Positions 24,604-34,437 of a DNA stretch of 64,000 bases are shown here, one piece after another; within the stretch, counting starts at the first letter, position 1; every line of letters starts with the position of its first letter. The notes below the pieces were generated by a model. It made no database searches and was not told the origin of the DNA. It saw only the letters and a list, made by a program, of their open reading frames with translations. Location of the stretch: the NCBI GenBank assembly GCA_022779285.1, contig JALFST010000024.1:54772-118771 (forward strand). Reading direction: 5' to 3'. The translations under genes were made by a program, and so were the position numbers. The stretch comes from Peptoniphilaceae bacterium. Its GTDB lineage: Bacteria > Bacillota > Clostridia > Tissierellales > Peptoniphilaceae.

Positions 24604-26697
24604 ATGAAACGAATCTTACAGAGCTTATTTGTAGGAGTGTTTGCCCTCCTCTTTTTTCTTATTTATCAAAATTTTGTAGAGCAGGATGCATCGAATCTTC
24701 ACAATCTTTTCGGCGGGATCGATCGATATGAAAGTGGAGGAATTGTTTTTAATCAGTCATTCGATGAAAAACAGAAAGCGGATATTGTTCAAAAAGCGAT
24801 TCAGCTTTCCAGGCAGGAAGGTATATATATTCAGATTACCCTTATCCGGAGAAGAGACGACGGAAGCCCTTCCTCTATCGCGTATTATGTTTCGGGTGAT
24901 AATTCCTATATTCGATCCTTCTTACCAAAGGAGGTGAAAATCCCGGATAATTTTTCAGACTCTTCTTTTTACTTTACAACAGAAAAAACAAATGCACCCA
25001 ATGCCCTTCCTGTTTTTTCCTACTATAAAAAGACCTCGTTTCTGTATGCTCCTATGCGATTAATATTGGATAAGGACTTTATTTTAGCGGAAATGGAGTA
25101 TTTTTATACACCTTCGCAAAAAAATATCGATGCAAGGGTACTGGATACCTATTCTTCCTATTCGGCTGAATATATGGATTTGGGAACGCATCAATTTTAT
25201 AAAGATGAGGAGATTCCGTCTCTTTTTTCCTTTTATGCCATCATTATTTTCATTCTCTGTCAGCTTTATATTTTCTTCCGGATTTCATCCGGAGCAAAGA
25301 GTGTAATGGTATTCAAGCTTCAAGGATATGGTACATTTTCGATCTTGTCTTATCTTTTTAAAACAGAATTTTTTTTGGGTGCGGCATCCTTCCTTCTTGT
25401 CCCGTGTATCGGGACGTGGCTGATTTTCAGAGCCTGGAATCCCCGAATGGTCGAGCTTCTTCTTTATGGATATTTGTATTTGGGACTTTTGCTTCTGGTA
25501 TTGATTTTATGCGGCTTCGCAGGTGCCATTTTTCTCAATCGTCAAAAAATCTCCGATTTGTTGAAGAATAAAAATTTCAACGAAAAAATCACGGTATGTA
25601 TTTTTGTTTTGGTGGTTTTTGTGGGGTGTGCCCTTTTGCCGAAACTGGAGACACCCCTGCACAATTTTCCGGAGTTGTTCCATGCTGCCCGATATTTTCA
25701 AACACATGGAGAAATCGCCGCAAAATATCGGGAAATCGAGCTGCAATTGACCGAGAACAGAAGCTTTGAAATGGGAACACAGCACGAATCCGCAAGAAAT
25801 GACAGTGCATATGCTTTGCATCAAAAAATCTATGATGAGCTCAATCAGGAAGGGTTGATCTTGAAATTTCGGGAAAATGAATATGTGGACGAAAAGGGAA
25901 GAGAAGCCTATGAAAATTCAGGTGTAGAACCTGTATATCACAGAGGATATGAAATCAACGAAGCATATTTTTCTCTTTGCGAATTTTTTCAAAAAGATAC
26001 CAAGATTCCTCTCTCGGCATTACCGTCCGGAACGGTCTATATATTTATGCCGCGGGATCTGCAATCTCAGACAAAGTGGGAAGCTTTCAATTTTCATCTT
26101 AGCGGTACTGCAATACAAATTGTGCCGTATGATCGAGTAAAATATGCGGATCTCGCCATCGATGAGCCGGAAAGCTCATCGACGCAGCCCATCTTCGTTC
26201 TTCAAAAAGATGAGGATCATTTTCTTGAGGAAAGCATCAGCTTCGGACTTTTCGTCTCTCAAGAAAACACAGCGCGCGTCGAACGAGAATTCGATCGATA
26301 TGGTGTGCGGGAAAGCATCGGATGGAGGGATGGTGCTGAGCGCGTAAGGCAGGGAAAACAAAATCTGAGAGATTATACAGGATATACACTTGCAGAGATG
26401 TTTCCCGTCCTTTGTGTCTTTTTGATTACCCTATCCTCGTTATGTTATTTCTACATTGCTTCCTCAAAGAAAAAATGGGCAGTCTATCGCTCTCTCGGCT
26501 ATCCCGCGCATCGCGTGATTTATGGATTTTACTGGGAGCTTGCCGTTATTTTTATGCTGATTGTGAGCTACTGTCTTTTGGTGATTCGGAGTCGTCCGAT
26601 TATGACATGGGGTTTCCTTTTCGTGATCTTATCGGCAACGGCTCCGGTGATTGCCATTCGGTATCGAAGAATGGATATGAGCGAGGTACTGGGTTGA
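24604..26697 (+). CDS. DUF1430-like bacteriocin-associated membrane protein
   Basis: A 697-residue FtsX/MacB-like permease. There is one membrane segment at the N-terminus, an extracellular domain of about 190 residues, a block of three to four segments (residues ~208-350), a second extracellular domain (~350-590), and three segments at the C-terminus. SLGYPAHRVIYGFYWE is the usual intracellular loop before the last segments. The layout and partner ATPase match the bacteriocin-associated integral membrane proteins found with lactococcin 972. Its paralogue is at 50469 (689 residues). AGAGGAGGAG precedes the ATG. Confidence 0.8.
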   Translation: MKRILQSLFVGVFALLFFLIYQNFVEQDASNLHNLFGGIDRYESGGIVFNQSFDEKQKADIVQKAIQLSRQEGIYIQITLIRRRDDGSPSSIAYYVSGDNSYIRSFLPKEVKIPDNFSDSSFYFTTEKTNAPNALPVFSYYKKTSFLYAPMRLILDKDFILAEMEYFYTPSQKNIDARVLDTYSSYSAEYMDLGTHQFYKDEEIPSLFSFYAIIIFILCQLYIFFRISSGAKSVMVFKLQGYGTFSILSYLFKTEFFLGAASFLLVPCIGTWLIFRAWNPRMVELLLYGYLYLGLLLLVLILCGFAGAIFLNRQKISDLLKNKNFNEKITVCIFVLVVFVGCALLPKLETPLHNFPELFHAARYFQTHGEIAAKYREIELQLTENRSFEMGTQHESARNDSAYALHQKIYDELNQEGLILKFRENEYVDEKGREAYENSGVEPVYHRGYEINEAYFSLCEFFQKDTKIPLSALPSGTVYIFMPRDLQSQTKWEAFNFHLSGTAIQIVPYDRVKYADLAIDEPESSSTQPIFVLQKDEDHFLEESISFGLFVSQENTARVEREFDRYGVRESIGWRDGAERVRQGKQNLRDYTGYTLAEMFPVLCVFLITLSSLCYFYIASSKKKWAVYRSLGYPAHRVIYGFYWELAVIFMLIVSYCLLVIRSRPIMTWGFLFVILSATAPVIAIRYRRMDMSEVLG

Positions 26698-26730
26698 TGT
26701 ACCCAAAATATGAGAGGAAAGACAATTTAG

Positions 26731-26859
26731 GCGGCGGAGGATGCGGAGTGGAGGGCAGCATTCAAGAGGCACATGGAGCGCAATGTGAATCTGCAGAAGA
26801 TTGACAAGTCGATGGACACCTGGATTCACGCTTATATTCACTTAACATTTCGATCCTGA
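26731..26859 (+). pseudogene. Short coding remnant, perhaps reverse-transcriptase C-terminus
   Basis: After an in-frame TAG, 42 codons read AAEDAEWRAAFKRHMERN and then KIDKSMDTWIHAYIH to a TGA. The pattern (basic helix, then K-S-x-x-x-W-x-x-H-A) recalls the tail of reverse transcriptases of the retroelement type (SWLGHAKHA). There is no start codon or ribosome-binding site, so this is at most a decayed fragment. The assignment is tentative. Confidence 0.3.
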
Positions 26860-26880
26860 TCAGCCTTCGAAGCCGAAGAA

Positions 26881-26908
26881 AAAAGCGCCGTCCCTCTCGG
26901 AAACGGCG
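26881..26908. terminator. Terminator of the pyr operon
   Basis: AAGCGCCGT pairs with ACGGCGCTT around CCCTCTCGGAA. On the minus strand the stem is followed by the T-rich complement of the A-run at 26876-26884, so it ends the pyr operon. Confidence 0.75.
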
Positions 26909-26928
26909 CTTGCATTTTCTTTCTGTAT

Positions 26929-27354
26929 TCATTCCTCCGGCTTTCCTATGGTCTCGCAATAGATGCAGCGATAGATCTTTTTTTCAGGATCCGTCAACCG
27001 GAAAACATGAGGCAACTCCTGCTCAATCGAGGTAATGCAGCGAGGATTATGGCAATGCAGAATATCGGTGAGCGTTTCCGGAAGGCGAGGATGCTTTTTT
27101 TCCACGATCTTTCCTTCCCGAACGATGGACACGGTGATGTGGGGATCAAAGTAGCCGAGCAGATCAAAGTCCAGATCCATGGGCTTTGCAATTTTCAGAA
27201 TGTCCTTGCGCCCGATTTTTTCACTGGAAGCGCGCTCAATGAGTGCCACTTGTGCATCCAGCTTGTCGAGTCCCAGATGGTGGTAGAGGTGCATGCCCTC
27301 TCCTACGGGAATATGGTCAATGACGATACCGTCCTGCAAATCTCCTAAAATCAT
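26929..27354 (-). CDS. pyrI: Aspartate carbamoyltransferase regulatory chain
   Basis: A 141-residue PyrI. The N-terminal allosteric domain (IVIDHIPVGEGMHLYHHL) binds CTP/ATP, and the C-terminal zinc domain has CHNPRC and YRCIYC, the four zinc cysteines. It regulates PyrB. It is somewhat shorter than the E. coli chain (153 residues). Its start overlaps the pyrB stop by one base (TAATG). Confidence 0.93.
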   Translation of the reverse strand: MILGDLQDGIVIDHIPVGEGMHLYHHLGLDKLDAQVALIERASSEKIGRKDILKIAKPMDLDFDLLGYFDPHITVSIVREGKIVEKKHPRLPETLTDILHCHNPRCITSIEQELPHVFRLTDPEKKIYRCIYCETIGKPEE

Positions 27355-28268
27355 TATTTCACCTCCAATAATTTCATGATGAGCGCCATACGAATGAATT
27401 TTCCGTTTGCCACCTGACGGAAATAGGCGGCACGGGGATCCTGATCCACTGCTACGGAAATTTCATTGACACGCGGCAGAGGGTGGAGTACACGCATATC
27501 GGGTTTTGCTTTTGCAAGCTTTTGAGGGCTCAGAATGTAGGTGTCCTTGAGGCGAATGTAGTCCGCTTCATTGAAGAATCGTTCGCGCTGCACACGTGTC
27601 ATGTAGAGGATATCCAATGTGGGAATGACCGATTCGAGATCGCGAACCTCTTCATAAGGAATTCCCTGCTTGTCCAATACCTCGGTGCGAACGTGTTCGG
27701 GAATGCGCAGCTCCTCGGGAGAGATCAGCACAAACCGGACATTGGAGTAGCGGCTCATGGCGGTGATGAGGGAATGCACGGTACGTCCGAATTTCAGATC
27801 TCCGCAGCACCCGATGACGAGATTGTCAAGATGTCCCATTTCACGATAAATCGTGAGAAGGTCGGTCAGCGTTTGCGTCGGGTGATTGTGTCCGCCGTCT
27901 CCTGCATTGATGACAGGAATGTTGACGGCTTTGCCGGCAACATAGGGGGCGCCTTCCTTTGGATGACGCATCGCGATGATATCGGCAAAGCATTCCACGG
28001 TTCTTGCGGTATCCGCTACGCTTTCTCCTTTTGCGGCAGAGCTTGAGGTAGCCTCTGAAAATCCGATCACGGATCCGCCCAGGTCAAGCATGGCTGATTC
28101 AAAGCTGAGGCGGGTTCGCGTGGATGGCTCATAGAATAAGGTTCCGATTTTTTTATAGCGGCATTTTTCATGATACGCTTCCGGATGCTCAATGATGTCC
28201 ATGGCTACATCAATGAGCCCGTTGATTTCCTCCGTGCTGAGATCCTTGATATCAATTAAATCTTTCAT
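27354..28268 (-). CDS. pyrB: Aspartate carbamoyltransferase catalytic chain
   Basis: A 304-residue PyrB that makes carbamoyl aspartate. The carbamoyl phosphate loop [13 protein letters not shown], the mobile loop [13 protein letters not shown], and HPLPRVNEI near the C-terminus are all present. Together with PyrI it should form the allosteric holoenzyme. It starts within the last codon of pyrE (ATGA-type overlap). Confidence 0.96.
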   Translation of the reverse strand: MKDLIDIKDLSTEEINGLIDVAMDIIEHPEAYHEKCRYKKIGTLFYEPSTRTRLSFESAMLDLGGSVIGFSEATSSSAAKGESVADTARTVECFADIIAMRHPKEGAPYVAGKAVNIPVINAGDGGHNHPTQTLTDLLTIYREMGHLDNLVIGCCGDLKFGRTVHSLITAMSRYSNVRFVLISPEELRIPEHVRTEVLDKQGIPYEEVRDLESVIPTLDILYMTRVQRERFFNEADYIRLKDTYILSPQKLAKAKPDMRVLHPLPRVNEISVAVDQDPRAAYFRQVANGKFIRMALIMKLLEVK

Positions 28269-28915
28269 GCATCCTCCTCTTCTGTTCTGTGAATCCAGCT
28301 CTCATCCGACGGGTTGTCCCGGAAAGCGCGCAGACGCACGATATCCTCGGGAGCTATATATTTTCGCTCGGCAGCGACCTCAATTACCGTATCAAAATCA
28401 GTGAGACTGATATTGGTAATTTCGGCAGCGGCCAGACGGCTGAGACTTTTTTGCATTCCATACGTAAAAATCGAGACAATGCCCAATACCTTCGCACCTG
28501 CTTCACGCAATCCTTCGACGACGTCCAGAACACTGCCTCCCGTGGAGATCAGGTCCTCGATCACAACAACGCGTTGACCGGGAAGAAGCTTTCCCTCGAT
28601 CCGGTTTTGCCTTCCGTGGTCCTTGGCAGAACCGCGGACATATCCCATGGGAAGATCCAAAATCGTGGCGGCGATGGCGGCATGAGCAATTCCGGCCGTG
28701 CTTGTTCCGAAGAGCGCCTCGGCATCGGGAAAGTGTTCTTTTACGAGGCTTGCCAATCCTTTTTCCACCGCATTTCGAACCTCAGGGTAGGATAAAATCA
28801 AGCGATTGTCCGTATAGATCGGACTGTGAATTCCGCTTGCCCAGGTAAAGGGCTTTTCAGGGCTTAGAAAAACAGCCTGAATTTTCAATAATTGTGCTGC
28901 AATTTCTTTTTTCAT
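28265..28915 (-). CDS. pyrE: Orotate phosphoribosyltransferase
   Basis: A 216-residue PyrE that joins orotate and PRPP. The PRPP-binding motif [14 protein letters not shown] and the catalytic-loop region [16 protein letters not shown] are present. The frame extends to 28966, but the ATG at 28915 follows GAAGGAGG by 5 bases and is chosen. It lies 50 bases downstream of pyrF. Confidence 0.95.
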   Translation of the reverse strand: MKKEIAAQLLKIQAVFLSPEKPFTWASGIHSPIYTDNRLILSYPEVRNAVEKGLASLVKEHFPDAEALFGTSTAGIAHAAIAATILDLPMGYVRGSAKDHGRQNRIEGKLLPGQRVVVIEDLISTGGSVLDVVEGLREAGAKVLGIVSIFTYGMQKSLSRLAAAEITNISLTDFDTVIEVAAERKYIAPEDIVRLRAFRDNPSDESWIHRTEEEDA

Positions 28916-28965
28916 GAAACCTCCTTCAGATGTGATGGATTTGTGAGCCGAGAGCAAAGAAAACA

Positions 28966-29652
28966 TCAGCCGACGAATTCTTTTATACAGCGCTTATAGG
29001 CTTCTGCGGGATCTTCGGCACCGGTAATGGCACGGCCGACTACGATGTAGTCACTGCCAAGCTCCCTTGCGCGAGCGGGTGTTGTGACACGTTTTTGATC
29101 ATCGACCGAATTCTCCGCAAAGCGCACACCCGGCGTGATCGTAAGAAAATTGGGTCCGCAGGCCTCATGTACGGCGGGTGCTTCCAAGGGCGAGCACACC
29201 ACGCCGTTGAGCCCCGCTCTGAGACAATTTTGTGCATAGGCCTTGACGACAGCTTCCACATTTCCCGGAATTCCGATTTCCTCGTTCATGACCTCCTGTG
29301 AGGTTGAGGTCAGCTGGGTGACACCGATCAGGAGAGCATCGTCGCCGAATCCGCGGCGTGCCGCCTGCATCATCCCGATACCGCCTGATGCATGGATATT
29401 GGTCATATCGATGTGAAGCTCCGCCAATCGGCGCATGGCTTGTTCAACGGTATGAGGAATATCATGGAGCTTCAGATCGAGGAAGATCGGATATCCCTTT
29501 TCCTTTAACACGCGAACAAGGTCCGGCCCCTCCGCGTAAAAAAGCTCCATGCCGACCTTTACATATGGCTTTTCGGGAGCCAGCTTTTCCAAAAATCCCA
29601 GAGCTTTTTTGGCATTTGGAAAATCCAAAGCGATCATGACATCTTTTCCCAT
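28966..29652 (-). CDS. pyrF: Orotidine 5'-phosphate decarboxylase
   Basis: A 228-residue PyrF of the shorter subgroup. IFLDLKLHDIPHTV holds the catalytic D-x-K-x-x-D array, and TPGVRF and YIVVGRAITGAEDP bind phosphate. It produces UMP. GAAAGAAG precedes the ATG. Confidence 0.96.
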   Translation of the reverse strand: MGKDVMIALDFPNAKKALGFLEKLAPEKPYVKVGMELFYAEGPDLVRVLKEKGYPIFLDLKLHDIPHTVEQAMRRLAELHIDMTNIHASGGIGMMQAARRGFGDDALLIGVTQLTSTSQEVMNEEIGIPGNVEAVVKAYAQNCLRAGLNGVVCSPLEAPAVHEACGPNFLTITPGVRFAENSVDDQKRVTTPARARELGSDYIVVGRAITGAEDPAEAYKRCIKEFVG

Positions 29653-29711
29653 CTTCTTTCCTTTCTGTGAACTGTTCTTATGCCGGGACTTGTTTTCCTA
29701 TATGCCGGCCG

Positions 29712-30662
29712 CTATCCTTGATCGGGGGCCGGCTTGTGAGCGGCACCGATGATTTCCTTCAAATCAGAAATGCCGTATTTTTGCATAACACGGGGCAAAT
29801 CCGCCAGGATTTTCGGACATGCATAGGGATCCTTGAGGTTAGCGGCACCGATTTGTACGGCGGCAGCACCGGCCATCATCATCTCCAAAACATCCTCGGC
29901 AGAGGAAACACCGCCCATGCCGATGATGGGTACATGAACGGCTTCATACACGTCATATACCATACGAAGAGCGAGAGGGAAGATGGCAGGACCGGAAAGC
30001 CCTCCGGTTCGATTGGCCAGCACGGGCTTCCTCTCGGAAAGATCCAGCCTCATTCCCAGAAAGGTATTGATCAGGCTCAGCCCGTCACAGCCCGCTTGTT
30101 CAGCGGCAAGAGCAAGCGTGCGGATATCGGTGACATTGGGAGAGAGCTTGATGTAGACAGGCTTTTTTGTTACAGCCTTGACGGCTCTTACGACATCTGT
30201 GAGGAGCGCGGGATCTACACCGAAGGACATTCCCCCGTGATCTACATTCGGACAGCTCACGTTGATCTCAAGGAGAGCTACGATTTCTTCGGCGTCCATT
30301 TTCCTGGCGGTTTGCGCATATTCATCAATGGAAAATCCGCTGACGTTGGCAATGATTTTTTTGCGAAATATTTTTGCCAGCGCCGGGAGCTCATGCTCTA
30401 TGACGTGATCTACGCCGGGATTTTGCAGACCGACGGCATTGAGCATGCCGGAAGCGGTTTCCGCAATGCGAGGCGCAGGGTTTCCAAAGCGCTCGTGCAA
30501 GGTAGTGCCCTTGCAGGAAAATGTGCCGAGACAGTTAATATCATAGAGATCCGCAAATTCCAGACCGTAGCCGAAGGTGCCGCTTGCGGGGATGATGGGA
30601 TTTTCAATTTCCCATCCGGAAAGACAGACTGTAAGAGATTTTTTTATTTTTCCGGACTCCAC
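29712..30662 (-). CDS. pyrD: Dihydroorotate dehydrogenase B, catalytic subunit
   Basis: A 316-residue class 1B dihydroorotate dehydrogenase. NPIIPASGTFGYG, LEINVSCPNVDHGG with the catalytic cysteine, and VPIIGMGGVSSAEDVLEM (FMN site) are visible. The start is GTG at 30662, six bases after AAAGGAG; the open frame further upstream overlaps pyrK and is not used. It overlaps pyrK by 19 bases, as expected for two subunits of one NAD-linked complex. Confidence 0.94.
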   Translation of the reverse strand: MESGKIKKSLTVCLSGWEIENPIIPASGTFGYGLEFADLYDINCLGTFSCKGTTLHERFGNPAPRIAETASGMLNAVGLQNPGVDHVIEHELPALAKIFRKKIIANVSGFSIDEYAQTARKMDAEEIVALLEINVSCPNVDHGGMSFGVDPALLTDVVRAVKAVTKKPVYIKLSPNVTDIRTLALAAEQAGCDGLSLINTFLGMRLDLSERKPVLANRTGGLSGPAIFPLALRMVYDVYEAVHVPIIGMGGVSSAEDVLEMMMAGAAAVQIGAANLKDPYACPKILADLPRVMQKYGISDLKEIIGAAHKPAPDQG

Positions 30663-31414
30663 AGCAAATCTCCTTTCACAAATACCGGGCCTTCTCGGCA
30701 GATGCGCTTTGCACCGGATGCCGTGAGCATGGAGCATCCCATGCAGGCGCCGAAACCGCAGCCCATGCGTTCCTCTAAACTGAATTCGCCCTCCCAGCCA
30801 AAGCGATCGGCTTGTGTCCACAGAGCACGCATCATGGGTATGGGACCGCAGCTATAGAGATAGGGCGAGGCATCCCGATTTTCACCGGCCCAAATTTGCA
30901 GGGCATCCACCACGGTGCCTGCAATGCCGCAGCTTCCATCCATGGTGGAAATGAGGACGACGTCGGAAAGCTCCTGAAATTCTTTTTGATAAAAAATTTC
31001 GGAAGCCGTATTGAAACCGAGAAAAATCACGGGTCTTGCTTTCTGCTCTTTGAACTTTTTCGCCAAAGCATATAGAGGCGGAATGCCGACACCGCCGCCG
31101 ATCAGAAGCGGTATATGGCCCTTTGCGCGTGAAAGAGAAAATCCGTTTCCGAGTCCGCAGAGCAGATCGAGATTTCCCTCCCGGTACCGGGCAAGTGCCC
31201 TCGTGCCGTTGCCGACAACCTTGTAGATGAGCGTGATTTGTCCATCTTTCCAATCGCATACCGAAATGGGACGGCGCAAGGAAAATCCGGGGATCGCGAT
31301 ATTGACGAACTGGCCCGGATTTTGCAGAGCGGAGGTATCTCCCTTCAGCTCAAGACGGTAGATCAAGGGTGCAATTTGCATATTCGAGATGATTTTGCAG
31401 CTTACTTGTTTCAT
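30644..31414 (-). CDS. pyrK: Dihydroorotate dehydrogenase B, electron transfer subunit
   Basis: A 256-residue PyrK. The N-terminal half is the FAD domain (SLRRPISVCDW), the middle binds NAD (LIGGGVGIPPLYALA), and the C-terminus holds the [2Fe-2S] cysteines in ERMGCGFGACMGCSM plus a later C in KRICREGPVF. It passes electrons from PyrD to NAD+. It starts 9 bases after pyrC. Confidence 0.95.
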   Translation of the reverse strand: MKQVSCKIISNMQIAPLIYRLELKGDTSALQNPGQFVNIAIPGFSLRRPISVCDWKDGQITLIYKVVGNGTRALARYREGNLDLLCGLGNGFSLSRAKGHIPLLIGGGVGIPPLYALAKKFKEQKARPVIFLGFNTASEIFYQKEFQELSDVVLISTMDGSCGIAGTVVDALQIWAGENRDASPYLYSCGPIPMMRALWTQADRFGWEGEFSLEERMGCGFGACMGCSMLTASGAKRICREGPVFVKGDLLWSPEK

Positions 31415-31423
31415 AGAGCCCCC

Positions 31424-32818
31424 TTATTTCCGCAAAGATTTCGATAATCGAAATTGAGGATCCTCGTAGGCGGCCTCGCCGCCTACGAGGGTGAGCAGGC
31501 ATTTTCCATAGACCTTCTCGCCGAGATAGGGAGAGGCCTTTCCTTTGGAGAGAAAATCTGCAGAATCAATGCGGTACGGATGATTGAGATCGAAAATGGT
31601 GAGATCGCATGGCTTCCCTTCCGCAATTTTCTCTCCGATTCCGAAGGTGTGGCCGACCTCATGCACATGGCTTAGGGAAAAAATCCTGTGGGGCGCTGTG
31701 CTCATTCTCTCAATCAATACGGATAACGGCAGAAGTCCCGTGCGCACCAACCGTGTATAGAGGATGGGAAAGGCTGTTTCCAGTCCTACAATGCCATTGA
31801 GACTTTTCAAGAGACCCTTCGATTTTTCTTCCTTCGAGTGGGGTGCATGATCTGTTGCGATACAAGCGATGGAGCCGTCGATAATGCCCTTTTGAAGAGC
31901 CGTCCGATCGTCCGCAGAGCGAATGGGCGGATTCATCTTGAACCTGCCCTCATCCCGGAGATCGGCATCGGTAAGTGTCAGATAATGAGGGGCGGTTTCG
32001 CAGGTGACGGGCAGTCCTTCTTTTTGTGCATCGGCAACAAGGCGTGCGCTTTCTTTGGTGGAAACATGGCAAACATGGTACTGTACACCCGTTTCATGCG
32101 CTAATTGAATATCCCGCTCCACCTGCCTCCATTCGCTTTCCGAGGGATTTCCGGGCAGTCCGTGTCGCTTGGCATAGTCTCCGTCATGAATCACGCCGCC
32201 GCGGGTCAGTGTCAGATCCTCCGCATGTGCCGCAACAGGCTTTTTCAGCTGCCTTGCCCGCTGCATTGCCTGACGCATGATTTCGGTGTTGGCGACGCCC
32301 GCGCCGTCATCGGTAAAGCCGACGACATACGGGGCAAGAGCCTCCATATCCGAAAGCACAGCTCCCTTTTCTCCCTGCGTAATAGCGCCATAGGGCAGTA
32401 CATGTATGCAGGCGGTTTTTTCGATGATCTCAAGCTGCACCCGGAGATTGGCAAGCGAATCCGGCACGGGGTTGAGATTGGGCATGGTACAGCAAACGGT
32501 GTATCCGCCGCGCGCAGCGGCTCGGGTTCCCGTCGCAATCGTCTCTTTATACGAAAAACCCGGCTCACGGAAATGCACATGCATATCCACAAAGCCGGGA
32601 AATATAAAACAATCGGTCGCATCGAGGATTTCCTCCGAAGCAACCGATTGAGCGATGTTCTTTGTTTTTTCGAATAAAGGGGACGATGGAAAGGAAATGG
32701 AAGCTCCGTTGTCCGAATCGGAAATAGAAACAATGCGTCCGTCTGCAATAACGAGATTTTTTTTCTGAAAGGCGCCGTTTACATAAACGGAACCGTTTCG
32801 AATAATGCGTATGGTCAT
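31424..32818 (-). CDS. pyrC: Dihydroorotase
   Basis: A 464-residue class I dihydroorotase. DMHVHFREPGFSYKE has the zinc histidines; HAEDLTL, HVCHVSTKES and ATDHAPH carry the other ligands. The N-terminal IIRNGSVYVNG is typical. The ATG at 32818 follows AAAGGAG by 5 bases; the frame extends further up without a site. It opens the pyr operon. Carbamoyl phosphate synthase genes are not in the window. A 30-residue stretch after the first strand (NGASISFPSS) looks longer than usual. Confidence 0.95.
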   Translation of the reverse strand: MTIRIIRNGSVYVNGAFQKKNLVIADGRIVSISDSDNGASISFPSSPLFEKTKNIAQSVASEEILDATDCFIFPGFVDMHVHFREPGFSYKETIATGTRAAARGGYTVCCTMPNLNPVPDSLANLRVQLEIIEKTACIHVLPYGAITQGEKGAVLSDMEALAPYVVGFTDDGAGVANTEIMRQAMQRARQLKKPVAAHAEDLTLTRGGVIHDGDYAKRHGLPGNPSESEWRQVERDIQLAHETGVQYHVCHVSTKESARLVADAQKEGLPVTCETAPHYLTLTDADLRDEGRFKMNPPIRSADDRTALQKGIIDGSIACIATDHAPHSKEEKSKGLLKSLNGIVGLETAFPILYTRLVRTGLLPLSVLIERMSTAPHRIFSLSHVHEVGHTFGIGEKIAEGKPCDLTIFDLNHPYRIDSADFLSKGKASPYLGEKVYGKCLLTLVGGEAAYEDPQFRLSKSLRK

Positions 32819-32863
32819 AACGACTCCTTTAAATATTTTCAAAGGGACGAACTTTTCTGATAG

Positions 32864-32892
32864 AGAATACATGAAAATGACGCTTCCGTCAA
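32864..32892 (-). promoter_or_regulatory. Promoter of the pyr operon
   Basis: On the minus strand TTGACG (complement of 32887-32892), 17-base spacer, TATTCT (complement of 32864-32869), about 45 bases before pyrC. The leader is too short for a PyrR-type attenuator and no such hairpin is seen. Confidence 0.65.
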
Positions 32893-32976
32893 ATGATTTT
32901 TTTCAAGTATGCGCAAAGTTGATTTTTATGGGAAAATAAGTAATTAAGAAGAGAAACGACAAAAGGAGGAGCATCT

Positions 32977-34437
32977 GTGGAAAATGGTGTAATGATGCAG
33001 GTCTTTCAATGGGAAAGTCCTGCAGACGGACAGTTCTATAATCAATTGGCAAAAATTGCCCCGAATCTCAGCCGGCTGGGAGTCACGGCGGTCTGGATGC
33101 CGCCCGCAGCCAAGGGAGTCTCCGATCAGGATGTAGGATATGGAAGTTATGATTATTGGGATCTCGGAGAATTTGACCAAAAAGGAACCGTACGTACCAA
33201 GTACGGCACTAAAAAAGAACTGGAAGCGTGCATTCATGCATTGCATGAGGCGGGGATCCATGTGTATGCCGACATGGTTTTTAACCACAAGGGCGGCGCG
33301 GATGCTACCGAAACCTTTCGTGCGGTGATGGTCGATCAGAATGACCGCACAAAGGATGTGGGGGATCCGCAGGAAATTGAGGGATGGACGAAATTCACCT
33401 TCCCCGGACGAGGCGGAAAATACTCCGACTTTCAGTGGCATTACTATCATTTCACCGGAATCGATTTTGACCAGAAAACAGGGACGAGCGCGATTTATCG
33501 CATTCTTGGAGAGAACAAATACTGGTCTGCAGGCACTGATTCTGAAAAGGGAAATTTCGATTATTTAATGAATGCGGACATTGATCATGCCCATCCCGAG
33601 GTTGTAGAGGAGCTCAAGCGGGTCGCACATTTTATGATTGACGAAATGAAATATGACGGATTCCGCTATGATGCGCTCAAGCATATCGATCAGCATTTCA
33701 TTGATATGCTTTCGAATGAGATTCTGGAGAAAAAACCGGAATTTTACTTTGTAGGGGAATATTGGAAGGATAACGAGTCTATTATGAATCATTATCTGGA
33801 TGAAACGGATTATAACGTATCTCTTTTTGATGTACCTCTTCACTTCAATTTAGAGCAGGCATCTAAGGATGAAAGCTTTGATCTGCGTACGATTTTTGAC
33901 GGGACATTGGTGCAGACGCATCCGACAAAAGCCGTAACCTTCGTGGACAATCATGATTCTCAGCCGGGACAATCTCTGGAAAGCTGGGTAGAGCCATGGT
34001 TTAAGGAAATCGCCTACGCATTGATTCTGCTTCGCAAGGATGGATATCCATGCCTTTTCGCGGCAGATTATGACGGTATTGAGCGCATCGGATATGAAGG
34101 GATTCGCAAACAGATTTCATTGCTCACTCTCCTTCGAAAGCATTTTGCCTATGGAGAGCAGGATGAATATTTTGTAAGCCCTACAAAAATCGGTTGGGTG
34201 CGGCGCGGAACCGAAGAGCACCCGCATCCTCTGGCAGTTTTGATCTCCACCGGGGATATGGATCACGAGCGGCTTTTTGTAGGAGAACAGGAAGCAGGCA
34301 GAGTTTATAAGGACTGGAGCGGGAAAAACGAAGAGATTGTCATCGGAGACGACGGCTTTGGAGATTTTACGGTAGGGCCGGGATCCGTTACCTATTGGAC
34401 ATGGAAAGATGTAAAGATCGATGATGAAGAAAACTAA
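32977..34437 (+). CDS. Cytoplasmic alpha-amylase (GH13)
   Basis: A 486-residue glycoside hydrolase family 13 enzyme without a signal peptide. The four family regions are present: VYADMVFNHKGG, GFRYDALKHID (nucleophile Asp), FVGEYW (acid Glu) and FVDNHDSQPG. It resembles the cytoplasmic AmyA/AmyS group that cuts alpha-1,4-glucans. The start is GTG at 32977, about 8 bases after AAAGGAGGAG. It is divergent from the pyr operon, and its last codons overlap the RNase H gene. Confidence 0.93.
   Translation: MENGVMMQVFQWESPADGQFYNQLAKIAPNLSRLGVTAVWMPPAAKGVSDQDVGYGSYDYWDLGEFDQKGTVRTKYGTKKELEACIHALHEAGIHVYADMVFNHKGGADATETFRAVMVDQNDRTKDVGDPQEIEGWTKFTFPGRGGKYSDFQWHYYHFTGIDFDQKTGTSAIYRILGENKYWSAGTDSEKGNFDYLMNADIDHAHPEVVEELKRVAHFMIDEMKYDGFRYDALKHIDQHFIDMLSNEILEKKPEFYFVGEYWKDNESIMNHYLDETDYNVSLFDVPLHFNLEQASKDESFDLRTIFDGTLVQTHPTKAVTFVDNHDSQPGQSLESWVEPWFKEIAYALILLRKDGYPCLFAADYDGIERIGYEGIRKQISLLTLLRKHFAYGEQDEYFVSPTKIGWVRRGTEEHPHPLAVLISTGDMDHERLFVGEQEAGRVYKDWSGKNEEIVIGDDGFGDFTVGPGSVTYWTWKDVKIDDEEN

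Noticed and set aside
32819..32863. PyrR attenuator or similar RNA switch before pyrC
   Set aside because: The leader is only about 45 bases and has no terminator/antiterminator pair.
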